A stretch of DNA of 52,496 nucleotides, taken from CAG-492 sp035388585. Lineage in GTDB: Bacteria; Bacillota; Clostridia; TANB77; CAG-508. The DNA is taken from assembly GCA_035388585.1 (NCBI GenBank), contig DAOOQE010000008.1, positions 1 to 52,496 on the forward strand. Direction: 5' to 3'. Below the pieces are notes generated by a model, which did not search any database, was not told the origin of the DNA, and saw only the letters and a list, made by a program, of their open reading frames with translations. Below are positions 17,737 through 27,786 of the stretch, piece after piece. The position numbers and the translations under genes are program-made. How positions within the stretch are numbered: position 1 is the first letter of the stretch; each line of letters begins with the position of its first letter.

Positions 17737-18239
17737 AGATATTTTCTCCTCTTTTGTATTATAAATTAACTATTTTAATTGTATTATACAATACAAGAAA
17801 AATCAATCCCAAATCACAAAATAAACAATACATTTCTTCAATATTGCTTTTTCTTTTACAATTTAATTAGTTGTTTCAAAATAGCACTTAATTTTTCACT
17901 TCACAATGCAATTCTGCAATAATATTGCATTAATTCAACAAACTGCTTATACTAAATATAAATTATTTTACTAATCATAATAAATTTTATTTTACATAAT
18001 TTATTATACCATGCAATAAGTATTTTTAATTCAAAATTTTATTTATCATTAAATATCTTCTTCATAATTAAATATCTTATTTATACTTCAAAATTTTTTT
18101 ATACTTCAAAATTTTATTTACTATACAATTTTAATTTTATTATATATCATTACATTTTATATAACGCATTTTACAAATATTTAGATAATTTTACTATCTA
18201 TTAAAAACAATAATTATAAAAATATCGTATATCCAAAAA
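17737..18239. other. AT-rich gap without recognised gene
   Basis: About 500 bases of very AT-rich sequence upstream of the 394-residue gene. Short phrases such as TTCAAAATTTT recur near 18030-18115. One copy of a recurring intergenic motif, TTTTCACTTCAC, lies at 17893. I see no open frame with a ribosome site, and a promoter for the gene at 17736 is expected here but not clear. Confidence 0.5.
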
Positions 18240-18425
18240 AGAAGATTATTTCATAAAAAAAAACGCATTAATTTTATAATTGCTATCCAATTATTAGAAG
18301 TTGTAAAACAAACTGCTGTAAAATCTGCGAGTAACATCGAGCAATTTTACAGCAGTTTGCTAGTACAACTTCTTTAATGATAGTAATTTTAAATTAAAAG
18401 TTAATTTTTTATGAAATAATCTTCT
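18240..18425. repeat. 186-bp nested palindrome, MITE-like
   Basis: The outer arms (18240-18260 and 18405-18425) match perfectly over 21 bases, starting AGAAGATTATTTCATA. Inside, AGAAGTTGTA (18296-18305) pairs with 18364-18373, and CAAACTGCTGTAAAAT (18309-18324) pairs with 18344-18359. Partial pairing joins the segments between. The whole unit can fold into one long hairpin. No ORF is present. It may be a small non-autonomous mobile element or a decayed insertion-sequence end. No clear target duplication was seen. Confidence 0.7.
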
Positions 18426-18706
18426 ATGAAAGCACACAAACCACTCTTAATAAAGCCAAATAATTCAAAACACACATCCATCTAATTCATAAAATAATTT
18501 TATAATCATATTGTAATACAACTTCTTTAATAATAGTAACTTTAAATTAAAAGTTAATTTTTTATTAAATAATCTTCTATAAAAGCACACAAACCACTCT
18601 TAATAAAGCCAAATAATTCAAAACAAACATCCACCTAATTCATAAAATAATTTTATAATCATATTGTAATACAACTTCTTTAATGATAGTAATTTTAAAT
18701 TAATAA
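18364..18706. repeat. 153-bp direct repeat, two copies plus a partial third
   Basis: Copies begin at 18364, 18517 and 18670 with TACAACTTCTTTAAT; the third is cut after about 36 bases, next to the SNF2 stop codon. The two full copies differ at about ten positions. The repeat includes the right half of the palindrome at 18240-18425, so the duplication happened after, or together with, formation of the palindrome. Confidence 0.85.
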
Positions 18707-18709
18707 AAC

Positions 18710-21700
18710 TTACTTAAACAACTCCATAATTTCCTCTTTAGACAATTTACTAATAAAAGTTTCCTTAGTAGAAAGCATACTATCAATCAACTTAGCTTTC
18801 TTTTGTTGTAAATCAAAAATCTTTTCCTCAATAGAACTCTTAGTAATCAACTTATACACCTGAACATTTCTCTTTTGTCCCATCCTATGAGTACGATCAG
18901 TAGCCTGATTTTCAGTAGACAAATTCCACCAAGGATCATAATGTATAACAGTATCAGCTCCAATCAAATTCAAACCAGTACCACCAGCTTTAAGAGAAAT
19001 AAGAAAAACCTTAACACTAGCATTTTTATTAAACTCATCAACTAATTTTGTTCTTTCCGAAACTCTTGTCTGACCAGTTAATTTATAATAACTAATTCCC
19101 TCTTTTCTCAATTCCTTCTCAATAATTTCAAACATAGATGTATAACCAGAAAACAACAAGATTTTATGCCCACTTTCAATAGCATCTTTAACAAGCTCAA
19201 TACATTGTATCAATTTACTACTCTCACCCTTATAATTTTCAATAAATAAACTCGGATGACAACAAATTTGCCTCAATCTCATAAGCAAAGACAGTATTTT
19301 AATTTGACTTTTTTTAAATCCATTAACACTTATTTCTTCTGCAACCTCTTTTTTTGCCTTTAACATATATGAGCGATAAATATTATGCTGTTCTTCCTGC
19401 ATTTCATTATTAAGAATAGTAATAGTTTTATCTGGTAACTCTTTTAAAACATCTTCCTTAATTCTACGTAAAACAAAAGGCTCTATAAGCATTTTTAACC
19501 TATTCATCATTGCTGAACTCTCGTCTCTAACAATAGGTAATTCATATATTTCTTTAAATTTTTTATAGTTAAATAAATATCCTGGCATTATAAAATCAAA
19601 AATAGACCACAATTCAGATAAAGAGTTTTCAATTGGAGTACCAGTTAATGCATATCGAGTATCACCCTTTAATTTTTTAATTGCTTTAAAATTTTGAGTA
19701 TTATTATTCTTAATATATTGAGCCTCATCAGCAATAATGTATTTAAAATTATATTTTTCATTCTCATACTCTTCTATATCCCTTTTTAATAAGTCATATG
19801 AAGTGATTGCTATATCATAATTTTTAATATTTAAAATCTTTGATTTTCTTTCAGCTAAATTTCCTGTTATAACTATTGTTTTAAGCTTTGGAGCAAATTT
19901 CTTTATTTCATTTTCCCAATTTAAAGAAAGTGAACTTGGACATACAACCAAACTTGGTCTTTTATCCTTTTCTGAAATCTTGTAGTCTAATAATAATATT
20001 ATCATTTGTAAAGTTTTTCCAAGCCCCATATCATCAGCAAGTATTCCACCAAAATTATATTTTTCAATATTTTTCAACCATTTAAATCCAATTTTCTGAT
20101 ACTCTCTTAATTCAATATTTAATCCTTCCGGTATATCAATGTTTTGATCAATATTTTTTTCTTGAATATTTTGAACAATTTCTTCATAATTTTTATCCTT
20201 AACAACATTGATTTCCATATTTTCTAAAAGCTTATTTAAATATAATGTCCTATATAATGGTAATTGAATTTCTTGCTTCATATTTTTTAGAAAAAACCCC
20301 TTAGCATCATTATCAATACTACTTAAAAAATCAAAAGTAACATTTTTTTCTAAATTGACAAATGAACCATCTTTAAGTCTAAAATATTTTTTCTTTAGTT
20401 TATAATTTTCCATAATTTTAGCAAATTCTTCTGAACTATAATTCAAACCATCCAATTCCAATTTCAATAAATTATTATCAACCTTTACCCCCATGGAAGT
20501 CATTTTAGGTTGTCTTATACCTTTATTTTTAAGGTTATCTGTTATTAGAACTTCAAATCTATTCATATATTCATTAATATCTTCATATAGAAATTTGTAG
20601 ATTTTTTCTTCACTTGATAGAATCAATCTATTATTTATCTGATCTAGCATAAATCCACTTTTTACAAATAAATCTATCACCTTATTTTCATGTACTATAT
20701 CTCTTGCAAAATCCTTTGAATCAAATTTTTCAAGTGGATTAAACTCAATATTTCTATAAGAAAATTTTATATCTGCTATAATATAATTATTTATATCATA
20801 ATCAAGATACAATTTAATCTTCAATGTAGCAGGCATATATTTGTCAATTTCTTCTTGCGAAATATTTTTAATCTCCAAATTCTGATTAATTTTCGGCATT
20901 ACTAATGAGAAAAATTTTGAAGATTCTTTCTTAGGCAAGATTATTTCAGTTGTATAATTTTCTTTAAATTTTTTCAACATTTTCAAAACAGTGTTTTTCA
21001 TACTTTTTTGACATCTATACATTTTCCCATTTTTTAACACATATATATAATTCTTCCCATCTAAAACTGTGTATTCATATATATCAGAATTTGTATATAA
21101 TTTATATTCTTCATTATTATATTCTTCTAAATAAAACCTAATATTTGGTTGTTCTTCAGAGAAATAAATTTTTTCGTTATTAAAATCATTCTGAAAATCT
21201 AAAGATTTTCCTTTGAAAACATCAAATACATCATCTAAACATGTATTTGAAATAATTATAGATGAAACATTTAAATTTCTACCATAATACTCATAACTAT
21301 TTATTCCTTCATTTGCAAACTTTATAACTTCAGCATATTTTATCAAAAACTCTAATGTTGAGTGATCATTTTCGTCAAAATTATCTTTTACATGAATAAA
21401 ATCTAATTTTGATCCATATTTATAATTTTCTTTTGATAACATTCTATCATAGAATTCTATAAGATTTTTTATTCTATAGAACTTTTCATTTCCAATTTTA
21501 AATTCAATTTTCATTTTTTTATTTTGATTATTATAAATTATCTCAGGAATTATTCTTATTTTTTGGCTATTTTTAAGATCATAATTACTTTTTTCCTCTT
21601 TTTCTAACTCACTATAAAAAGAGTTTATAATTTGATTATAAACTCTATATTTATTAACACTATCCTTTTTACTCTTTTTTTCAGAATCATTACTTTTTAA

Positions 21701-21742
21701 CAATTCATTTTTTTCCTGTTCGTCCATGTTTTCAACCATCAT
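18710..21742 (-). CDS. SNF2-family DEAD/DEAH-like helicase
   Basis: A 1010-residue Swi2/Snf2 ATPase of the bacterial RapA/HepA-like group, which uses ATP to move along double-stranded DNA and remodel bound proteins. The N-terminal about 530 residues are the poorly conserved SNF2-associated part. The ATPase core holds motif I DDMGLGKT (about residue 571), motif II DEAQ (about 673), motif III LTGTPIEN, and the C-lobe motifs LISLKAGGTGLNLIGAD, DPWWN and QATDRTHRMGQ. All key residues are present. The N-terminal CxC...CxH (SWIM) zinc finger found in many relatives is absent. GAGGAG lies just before two adjacent ATGs (21742 and 21739), and the second has the better spacing. It is a single gene flanked by repeat regions. 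Confidence 0.92.
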   Translation of the reverse strand: MMVENMDEQEKNELLKSNDSEKKSKKDSVNKYRVYNQIINSFYSELEKEEKSNYDLKNSQKIRIIPEIIYNNQNKKMKIEFKIGNEKFYRIKNLIEFYDRMLSKENYKYGSKLDFIHVKDNFDENDHSTLEFLIKYAEVIKFANEGINSYEYYGRNLNVSSIIISNTCLDDVFDVFKGKSLDFQNDFNNEKIYFSEEQPNIRFYLEEYNNEEYKLYTNSDIYEYTVLDGKNYIYVLKNGKMYRCQKSMKNTVLKMLKKFKENYTTEIILPKKESSKFFSLVMPKINQNLEIKNISQEEIDKYMPATLKIKLYLDYDINNYIIADIKFSYRNIEFNPLEKFDSKDFARDIVHENKVIDLFVKSGFMLDQINNRLILSSEEKIYKFLYEDINEYMNRFEVLITDNLKNKGIRQPKMTSMGVKVDNNLLKLELDGLNYSSEEFAKIMENYKLKKKYFRLKDGSFVNLEKNVTFDFLSSIDNDAKGFFLKNMKQEIQLPLYRTLYLNKLLENMEINVVKDKNYEEIVQNIQEKNIDQNIDIPEGLNIELREYQKIGFKWLKNIEKYNFGGILADDMGLGKTLQMIILLLDYKISEKDKRPSLVVCPSSLSLNWENEIKKFAPKLKTIVITGNLAERKSKILNIKNYDIAITSYDLLKRDIEEYENEKYNFKYIIADEAQYIKNNNTQNFKAIKKLKGDTRYALTGTPIENSLSELWSIFDFIMPGYLFNYKKFKEIYELPIVRDESSAMMNRLKMLIEPFVLRRIKEDVLKELPDKTITILNNEMQEEQHNIYRSYMLKAKKEVAEEISVNGFKKSQIKILSLLMRLRQICCHPSLFIENYKGESSKLIQCIELVKDAIESGHKILLFSGYTSMFEIIEKELRKEGISYYKLTGQTRVSERTKLVDEFNKNASVKVFLISLKAGGTGLNLIGADTVIHYDPWWNLSTENQATDRTHRMGQKRNVQVYKLITKSSIEEKIFDLQQKKAKLIDSMLSTKETFISKLSKEEIMELFK

Positions 21743-21890
21743 ATTCTCCTCTATAAAGATAAAATCCTATTATCTTTTCTGATGGTTTATTATATACTAT
21801 TTTTTAATTTAAATCAACCCGTATTACAGTGTTAATTTATATTTCAATAACTTACTATTTATTAAACTCATAAACTTTTGTATATTTCAT

Positions 21891-22029
21891 ATCCTGCAAT
21901 AGGGAACTATTTTTCAAATTAGACGAAGGCGACGTGGGGACCGCCGAAGGCTGTTAAATGAGTCAGCATTGCTACAGCGTCGGTGGGAGAGCCTGAGTAA
22001 AATTTAAAAATACTTCCCTGTTAAAGGAT
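21891..22029 (+). repeat. Palindromic GC-core element, copy D
   Basis: A unit of about 139 bases beginning ATCCTGCAATAGGGAA and ending TTCCCTGTTAAAGGAT, whose ends pair with each other. The core contains GGCGACGTGGGGACCGCC, GAAGGCTGTT and CTACAGCGTCGGTGGGAGAG, nearly identical to the copies at 51812, 52039 and 52216 (inverted). It fills most of the gap between the SNF2 and topA genes and is visibly richer in GC than its surroundings. I did not find an ORF in it. Confidence 0.9.
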
Positions 22030-22039
22030 AAAAACTTTA

Positions 22040-24163
22040 TTATTTAGTAGCCTTTTTATTAGTTTTTTTATTATTTATTTTATTCTTAATTGAATGTTTT
22101 TTGGCTGCAGTTTTTTTGGCTGCTTGTTTCTTTACTGATTTCTTATCAGAAACATCAATTTTTTCCAAATTCCAAACTTCGCCCTCTTTTGGTTTATTCC
22201 AAGAAATATATTTGCAAGAAACCTCATCATTTTTATTATTCTCACATATATAATAATTTTTCCTTTTTTTAGTTTTTCTAATTTCTACTTTACCACCACA
22301 AACCGGACAAGGTTCATCTATTGTTTCAACAATTGATGCAATATTTCTGCAATCCGGAAATCCTGGACAAGCTAAAAATTTACCATATTTCCCAAATCTT
22401 ACTACCATCATTTTTCCACATTTATCACATTTAACATCTGAAACCTCTTCAACTAATTTTACATGTTCTAATTCTTTTTCTACTTTTAAAACAACTTTTT
22501 CAAAAGGGCTGTAAAACTGTTTAATTACATTTTTCCAGTCTTCTTTACCTTCTGCAACTTCATCAAATTCTTGTTCTATTTCAGCTGTAAATTCTGCATT
22601 AATAACATCCGGAAAATTTTCTATCAATAATTTATTTACAACTCTACCTAGTTCTGTAGGTATAAGTTGTTTTTGAACTCTTTCTATATATCTTCTTGCT
22701 AATATTGTTGTTATAGTTGGAGAATATGTACTTGGTCTTCCTATCCCTTTTTCTTCCAACGCCTTTACAAGACTTGCTTCTGTATATCTTGGTGGTGGTT
22801 CTGTAAAACTTTGTTTTGAATCTATACTTATTTTTTCCAATTTTTGCCCTAGACTCAATTCAGGAATCTTAATATTCTCTTCTTCTTCATTTTCATCTAA
22901 TGATTCAACATATAAAGCCATAAAACCTTTAAACTTCAGTGTCTGTCCATTAGATTTAAAATTATAATTATTAGAACCTATATCCACTGATACTGTATCA
23001 AAAATAGCTTGTGCCATTTGGCTTGCAATAAATCTATTATATATTAATTTATATAATTTATATTGTTCTGGAGTAAGTGAATCTTTAATTTTTTCTGGTT
23101 CCATATTAATATATGTAGGTCTAATAGCTTCATGGGCATCTTGAGCATTTCCTTTTGTTTTATAATATCTATTTTCATAATATGATTCCCCAAAAGTTGA
23201 TACAATATGTTCTTTTGCTGCACTTCTTGCTTCTTCTGAAATTCTTGTAGAATCTGTTCTCATATATGTTATTAACCCAACACTACCCTTCTCTGGTACT
23301 CTTACACCTTCGTATAAATTTTGAGCAATCATCATTGTTCTTTTTAAATTGAAATTCAATTTTCTTGACGCTTCTTGTTGCATTGTACTTGTTGTAAAAG
23401 GTGGAGCAGGAGTTCTTTTTTTCTCACTCTTCTTTATTTCATTAACAACAAATTCAGAATTTTCTATGCAGTCTAATATCTTTTTAACATCTTGGCTATT
23501 TTTCAGTTCAATTTTTTTTCCATTTTTTCCATAGAATTTAGATTCGAATATTTTTTTAGATTTCGCATCTGATAAATTCGCATAAATATTCCAATATTCT
23601 TCTGGAATAAATTTTTCTATTTCATCCTCTCTGTCAGCAATAAGCTTAACAGCAACAGATTGAACTCTACCTGCTGACAGACCTTTTTTTACTTTTTTCC
23701 ATAATACAGGACTAATTTTATACCCAACAATTCTATCTAATATACGTCTTGCTTGTTGTGCATCTATCAAATTTTTATCTATTTTAGTTGGATTTTTTAT
23801 TGATTTTTGTACTGCCTCTTTCGTTATTTCATTAAATGTTACTCTACATATACTATCTTGAGGTATATTTAATAAACTTGCTAAATGCCATGCAATAGCT
23901 TCCCCTTCTCGATCAGGGTCAGTTGCAAGAAATATTTTTTTTGCATTTTTTGCTTCTTTTTTTAATTTTTTTATTAAATCTCCCTTACCTCTTATATTTA
24001 TATATTCAGGTTCAAAATCTTTATCTATATTTACACCTAATTTTGACTTAGGCAAATCTCTAACATGTCCCATTGATGCAATTACCTTAGTACTTCCACC
24101 CAAGAATTTTTGTATTGTTCCTGCTTTTGCGGGTGATTCCACTATTATTAATTTATCTGCCAT
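22040..24163 (-). CDS. topA: DNA topoisomerase I
   Basis: A 707-residue type IA topoisomerase that relaxes negative supercoils. The TOPRIM domain opens the protein (LIIVESPAKAGTI, with the acidic ATDPDREGEAIAWH). The catalytic Tyr lies in GLITYMRTDSTRISEEA near residue 300. At least two C-terminal zinc-ribbon repeats follow (CDKCGKMMVVRFGKYGKFL with CPGFPDC, and CPVCGGK with C...C further on), then a basic Lys/Ala tail similar to eukaryotic-style chromatin tails. Domain order and length fit the family. AAAGGAG precedes the ATG. The gene stands upstream of the SNF2 gene, separated by the palindromic element. Confidence 0.96.
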   Translation of the reverse strand: MADKLIIVESPAKAGTIQKFLGGSTKVIASMGHVRDLPKSKLGVNIDKDFEPEYINIRGKGDLIKKLKKEAKNAKKIFLATDPDREGEAIAWHLASLLNIPQDSICRVTFNEITKEAVQKSIKNPTKIDKNLIDAQQARRILDRIVGYKISPVLWKKVKKGLSAGRVQSVAVKLIADREDEIEKFIPEEYWNIYANLSDAKSKKIFESKFYGKNGKKIELKNSQDVKKILDCIENSEFVVNEIKKSEKKRTPAPPFTTSTMQQEASRKLNFNLKRTMMIAQNLYEGVRVPEKGSVGLITYMRTDSTRISEEARSAAKEHIVSTFGESYYENRYYKTKGNAQDAHEAIRPTYINMEPEKIKDSLTPEQYKLYKLIYNRFIASQMAQAIFDTVSVDIGSNNYNFKSNGQTLKFKGFMALYVESLDENEEEENIKIPELSLGQKLEKISIDSKQSFTEPPPRYTEASLVKALEEKGIGRPSTYSPTITTILARRYIERVQKQLIPTELGRVVNKLLIENFPDVINAEFTAEIEQEFDEVAEGKEDWKNVIKQFYSPFEKVVLKVEKELEHVKLVEEVSDVKCDKCGKMMVVRFGKYGKFLACPGFPDCRNIASIVETIDEPCPVCGGKVEIRKTKKRKNYYICENNKNDEVSCKYISWNKPKEGEVWNLEKIDVSDKKSVKKQAAKKTAAKKHSIKNKINNKKTNKKATK

Positions 24164-24288
24164 AAGATCTTTTTCTCCTTTTCAACACTATTATAATTAC
24201 CTATAATATAGGACTTTTTTCGTACTACTTTTTTTAATATTCTTTTTTAACTATTTTTTCAAAAAGTTCTTTTATTCAAACAACTCTT

Positions 24289-25404
24289 TTATTCAAACAG
24301 TTTTTTTATTTCCTTAAAGATTTTTTCTTCAGCATTTTTTACTTGAATTTTTGTTGATTTATGTGCCATTTCAGCTAATTTATATGGTTTAGATATCAGT
24401 TCATAAATTGAAATATTTAAAATATTTGAATTTAAATCACTATTTAAAATTACTTTTGCTGCACCTAATTTTTCTAAAACTCTTGCATTATCTTCTTGTT
24501 TATTTGCACCAGTACTTGGTAATGGAACAAAAATTGCCGGCTTACCCACATTTGACAATTCAGTTATAGTCATAGCTCCACTTCGGCAAACTTCCAAATC
24601 CATAATATTTAATATTTCTTCCATATTATAAATATATGGAACAGCTTTTGCATTTGTTAAATTATTTATATTTAATTTATATTGTTCTAAATTATTTTTA
24701 ATAATATCATATTGTTTTATTCCTGTCGACCATAATATTTGATAATCTTTATTTAATTTATTAATTACTATATCTGATACAGCTTCATTTATTTTTTGTG
24801 CTCCTTGACTTCCTCCTGTTATTAATACAATTGGTAAGTCTTTTGAAAACCCTAATTCCTTAAATATTTCATTTTTTCTTTGTTCTGATATTTCAATCTT
24901 TTTTACATTTGTTGGGTTTCCTGTCAGAACTACGTTGCTTCCTTTTGGAAGCATGTTTTTTGCTTCCTCAAATCCAACTAAAACTTTATCTGCTTTTTTT
25001 GCAAACATTTTAACAGCTTTGCCTGGAAAAGCATTACTTTCATGTAGTATAGTCGGAATGTTTTTTGAATTTGCAGCAGCAAAAACTGGTCCACAAATAT
25101 AACCTCCAGTCCCTATTACAAGATCTGGTTTAAATTTATCAATAAATTTTTTTACTATCTTGGTGCTATTAATTGTTTTAATAATATTTTTTATATTACT
25201 TATTGATATTTCTTTTTTTAATCCATATGCTTCAATATGTTTTATTTCATAACCAGCTTTTGAAACTAGATCATTTTCAATTCCACGTTCTGTGCCAAAA
25301 AAAACAATTCTAGAATGAGGCAATTCCTCCTTTATTTTATTTGCTATGGCAATTGCTGGATTTACATGTCCTCCAGTTCCTGCAGCCGCTATAATTACTT
25401 TCAT
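24289..25404 (-). CDS. murG: UDP-GlcNAc:lipid I N-acetylglucosaminyltransferase
   Basis: MurG adds GlcNAc to lipid I to make lipid II on the inner face of the membrane. Seen: the N-terminal AAAGTGGHVNPAIAIA glycine-rich loop, HESNAFPGKAVK, TGGSQGAQKINE and the C-lobe EVCRSGAMTITELSNVGKPAIFVPLP with its sugar-binding residues. Two ATGs compete. The first at 25413 is only 2 bases from GGAGG, too close. The second at 25404 is 11 bases from it and gives the usual MKVIIAAAGTGGH start, so I chose the second (371 residues). It follows ftsW with no promoter between them. Confidence 0.93.
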   Translation of the reverse strand: MKVIIAAAGTGGHVNPAIAIANKIKEELPHSRIVFFGTERGIENDLVSKAGYEIKHIEAYGLKKEISISNIKNIIKTINSTKIVKKFIDKFKPDLVIGTGGYICGPVFAAANSKNIPTILHESNAFPGKAVKMFAKKADKVLVGFEEAKNMLPKGSNVVLTGNPTNVKKIEISEQRKNEIFKELGFSKDLPIVLITGGSQGAQKINEAVSDIVINKLNKDYQILWSTGIKQYDIIKNNLEQYKLNINNLTNAKAVPYIYNMEEILNIMDLEVCRSGAMTITELSNVGKPAIFVPLPSTGANKQEDNARVLEKLGAAKVILNSDLNSNILNISIYELISKPYKLAEMAHKSTKIQVKNAEEKIFKEIKKLFE

Positions 25405-25426
25405 TAATGCCATTTCCTCCTAAGAT

Positions 25427-26575
25427 TTAAATTTTAGAACTATATCTTGAAATATTTAATAATATACCAACATTTATAAGTAAAATAAGTAATGCTGAAC
25501 CCCCATAACTAAAAAACGGAAGAGACATACCTGTTGTAGGTATTGATGCTGTAACAACTGCAATATTTATTATTGCTTGAAAACCAATTACAGCGGTTAT
25601 TCCAATAGCTATAAGGCTTCCAAACATATCAGGAGCTTTCATTGCTATAATAACTCCTCTCCATATAAAGATTGCAAATAATATTATAACTGCCAAACAA
25701 CCAACAAATCCTAATTCTTCAGCTAAAATTGCAAAAATAAAATCATTATGAGGTTCTGGAATATACAAAAACTTCTGTTTACTATCCCCTAATCCAACAC
25801 CAAACAATCCTCCTGAACCTATTGCATATAAGCTCTGTATCATCTGATATCCATAACCTAAAGAATCTGACCATGGATCAAAAAAAGTAGAAATTCTGTT
25901 TATTCTAAAATTTGAATATCCTGATAATTGCATTAATCCAAATAGACCTGATAAGAAAGAACCAGCAAAACCAAATATAGCAATAAAATATCTTGCTTTA
26001 AAACCTGCCATAATCATCATAGTAAATGCTATAAAACATATAATAAGAGAAGCACTCATATGATTTTGCACAGTATATAATATTGCGATTGGTGGTACAA
26101 TTAGAATAAGTGGCAAAAGAAATCCTTTTAAAAAATTAGATATATTATGTCTATGTTCTGACAAATAACCAGCATAAAAAATTATCAATCCAAGTTTTGT
26201 TAATTCAGATGGTTGTACTCTAGTTATTTTTATATCTATCCATCTTGTAGCACCTTTTACATTAACTCCTAAATTCGGAACCAAAACTAATAAAAGTACA
26301 CCTACAGACGCAATATAAGCAATCCAATAAAACTTTTTATATTTTCTATAATCTATAGTAGAAACAAAAACCATTAATACTAATCCCAAAATAGCGAATC
26401 CTAATTGTTTACCAACATATGTATAGCTATTTCCATAAATTGAAAGTGAAGAAGGTGCACTTGCTGATAGAACCATCAGAATCCCTAAAGACAACATAAT
26501 TATGACAACTACACACATTATAAAATCAAATTGACCAAGTTTTATTTTCATGTTTGGTTTTTCTCTTTTTTGCAT
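25427..26575 (-). CDS. ftsW: SEDS-family peptidoglycan glycosyltransferase FtsW/SpoVE
   Basis: A 382-residue polytopic membrane protein that polymerises lipid II glycan strands, normally together with a class B PBP. About ten membrane segments are visible. SEDS signatures: TRWIDIKITRVQPSELTK, the extracellular loop VQNHMSASLII, SLGYGYQMIQSLYAIGSGGLFGVGLG, and KFLYIPEPHNDFIFAILAEELGF. Its place in the dcw cluster between mraY and murG fits FtsW or SpoVE. The sequence alone does not separate these two roles. Its expected class B PBP partner in this cluster has decayed to a remnant at 29768-29979. Confidence 0.92.
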   Translation of the reverse strand: MQKREKPNMKIKLGQFDFIMCVVVIIMLSLGILMVLSASAPSSLSIYGNSYTYVGKQLGFAILGLVLMVFVSTIDYRKYKKFYWIAYIASVGVLLLVLVPNLGVNVKGATRWIDIKITRVQPSELTKLGLIIFYAGYLSEHRHNISNFLKGFLLPLILIVPPIAILYTVQNHMSASLIICFIAFTMMIMAGFKARYFIAIFGFAGSFLSGLFGLMQLSGYSNFRINRISTFFDPWSDSLGYGYQMIQSLYAIGSGGLFGVGLGDSKQKFLYIPEPHNDFIFAILAEELGFVGCLAVIILFAIFIWRGVIIAMKAPDMFGSLIAIGITAVIGFQAIINIAVVTASIPTTGMSLPFFSYGGSALLILLINVGILLNISRYSSKI

Positions 26576-26799
26576 ATCCTTTTTCCTTTCTATATATTAT
26601 TTTAATATGTTTTTTTAACAATATTATATTTAAAACAACTCTAAACTTTGTTAATTTTTCTATTCACCTAAATCCTTAAATATACTAAATGTTTGAAATC
26701 ACTTTGTTCCTTGTTAATTTTATAACTCGACTAAATCTATAAACTATACTAACTTTAAAATTGATTTATCATCCTTTAATTCTTTAATTTCAAACTAAT

Positions 26800-27777
26800 C
26801 TAAACACTTAGTATAGCAATTATTCCTAAAACAACTGTCATAATTGAGAATACTAAAACTATTGTATTCTCCTTCCATCCTGATAATTCTAAATGATGAT
26901 GAAAAGGTGACATTTTAAAAATTCTTTTGCCTGTTTTTTTGAAATATATAACTTGAATTATTACTGATAACACTTCTATTATCGGTATAATTGCAATTAT
27001 TAATAATATTATTGGTAATTTCATAGCTATTGCCATTCCAGCGATTGATCCGCCCAAAAGCAGTGAACCTGTATCACCCATAAAAACTTTTGCCGGATGC
27101 AAATTAAAAATTAAAAAGCCTGAACAAATACCTAAAATCAAACATCCTATTAATGTAACCTCTTTTATATCTAAAACTATACTTAAAAATGTAAGACATA
27201 ATGCCATTGCTATTACAACACTTGTAGCCAACCCATCTATTCCATCAGTTAGATTTACAGAATTTGTAACTGAAAGTATTACAAAAATAGTAAATGGAAT
27301 ATATATCCAAATCGGTAAATTATATGTTATTCCTATAAATGGAATAATTACATCAGTTGAAATATTTTGAACTTTTAATAAATACATTGTAAACAATGTT
27401 GCAACTGCAAAAAGTCCAAACATTTTTGCAGCAGGATTAATTCCTTTTGTATTTTTTCCTATCATTTTTTTTATATCATCCATAAACCCAATTAGTCCAC
27501 AACCAATAGTAATAATTATTAATGATATGATTTTTTGTGCTAATATTGGATCTGTTTTAGAATATGTATAATATATAAACCCTCCTAATATAGCAATTAC
27601 TGCCATCATTATAATTCCACCCATAGTCGGTGTTCCTTGTTTTCGAAGATGAGAATTTGGGCCATCTTCTCTTTCAATTTGTCCAATTTTTAATTTTCTT
27701 AAGATTGGAATTATAATAATCCCTGATATTACAGTAGCAACAAATGATAACAGTAATATTTTTATTTTAAATTCCAT
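26800..27777 (-). CDS. mraY: Phospho-MurNAc-pentapeptide transferase
   Basis: MraY moves phospho-MurNAc-pentapeptide to undecaprenyl phosphate, making lipid I. This 325-residue protein has about ten membrane segments and the catalytic loops: FMDDIKK (Asp pair), NSVNLTDGIDGLA (Asp), HPAKVFMGDTGSL and MSPFHHHLELSGW. Length matches the family. It follows murE by only 10 bases and precedes ftsW with a 224-base AT-rich gap in which I see no feature. murF and murD, often found here in Clostridia, are absent. Confidence 0.96.
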   Translation of the reverse strand: MEFKIKILLLSFVATVISGIIIIPILRKLKIGQIEREDGPNSHLRKQGTPTMGGIIMMAVIAILGGFIYYTYSKTDPILAQKIISLIIITIGCGLIGFMDDIKKMIGKNTKGINPAAKMFGLFAVATLFTMYLLKVQNISTDVIIPFIGITYNLPIWIYIPFTIFVILSVTNSVNLTDGIDGLATSVVIAMALCLTFLSIVLDIKEVTLIGCLILGICSGFLIFNLHPAKVFMGDTGSLLLGGSIAGMAIAMKLPIILLIIAIIPIIEVLSVIIQVIYFKKTGKRIFKMSPFHHHLELSGWKENTIVLVFSIMTVVLGIIAILSV

Positions 27778-27786
27778 ATTTTCCCC

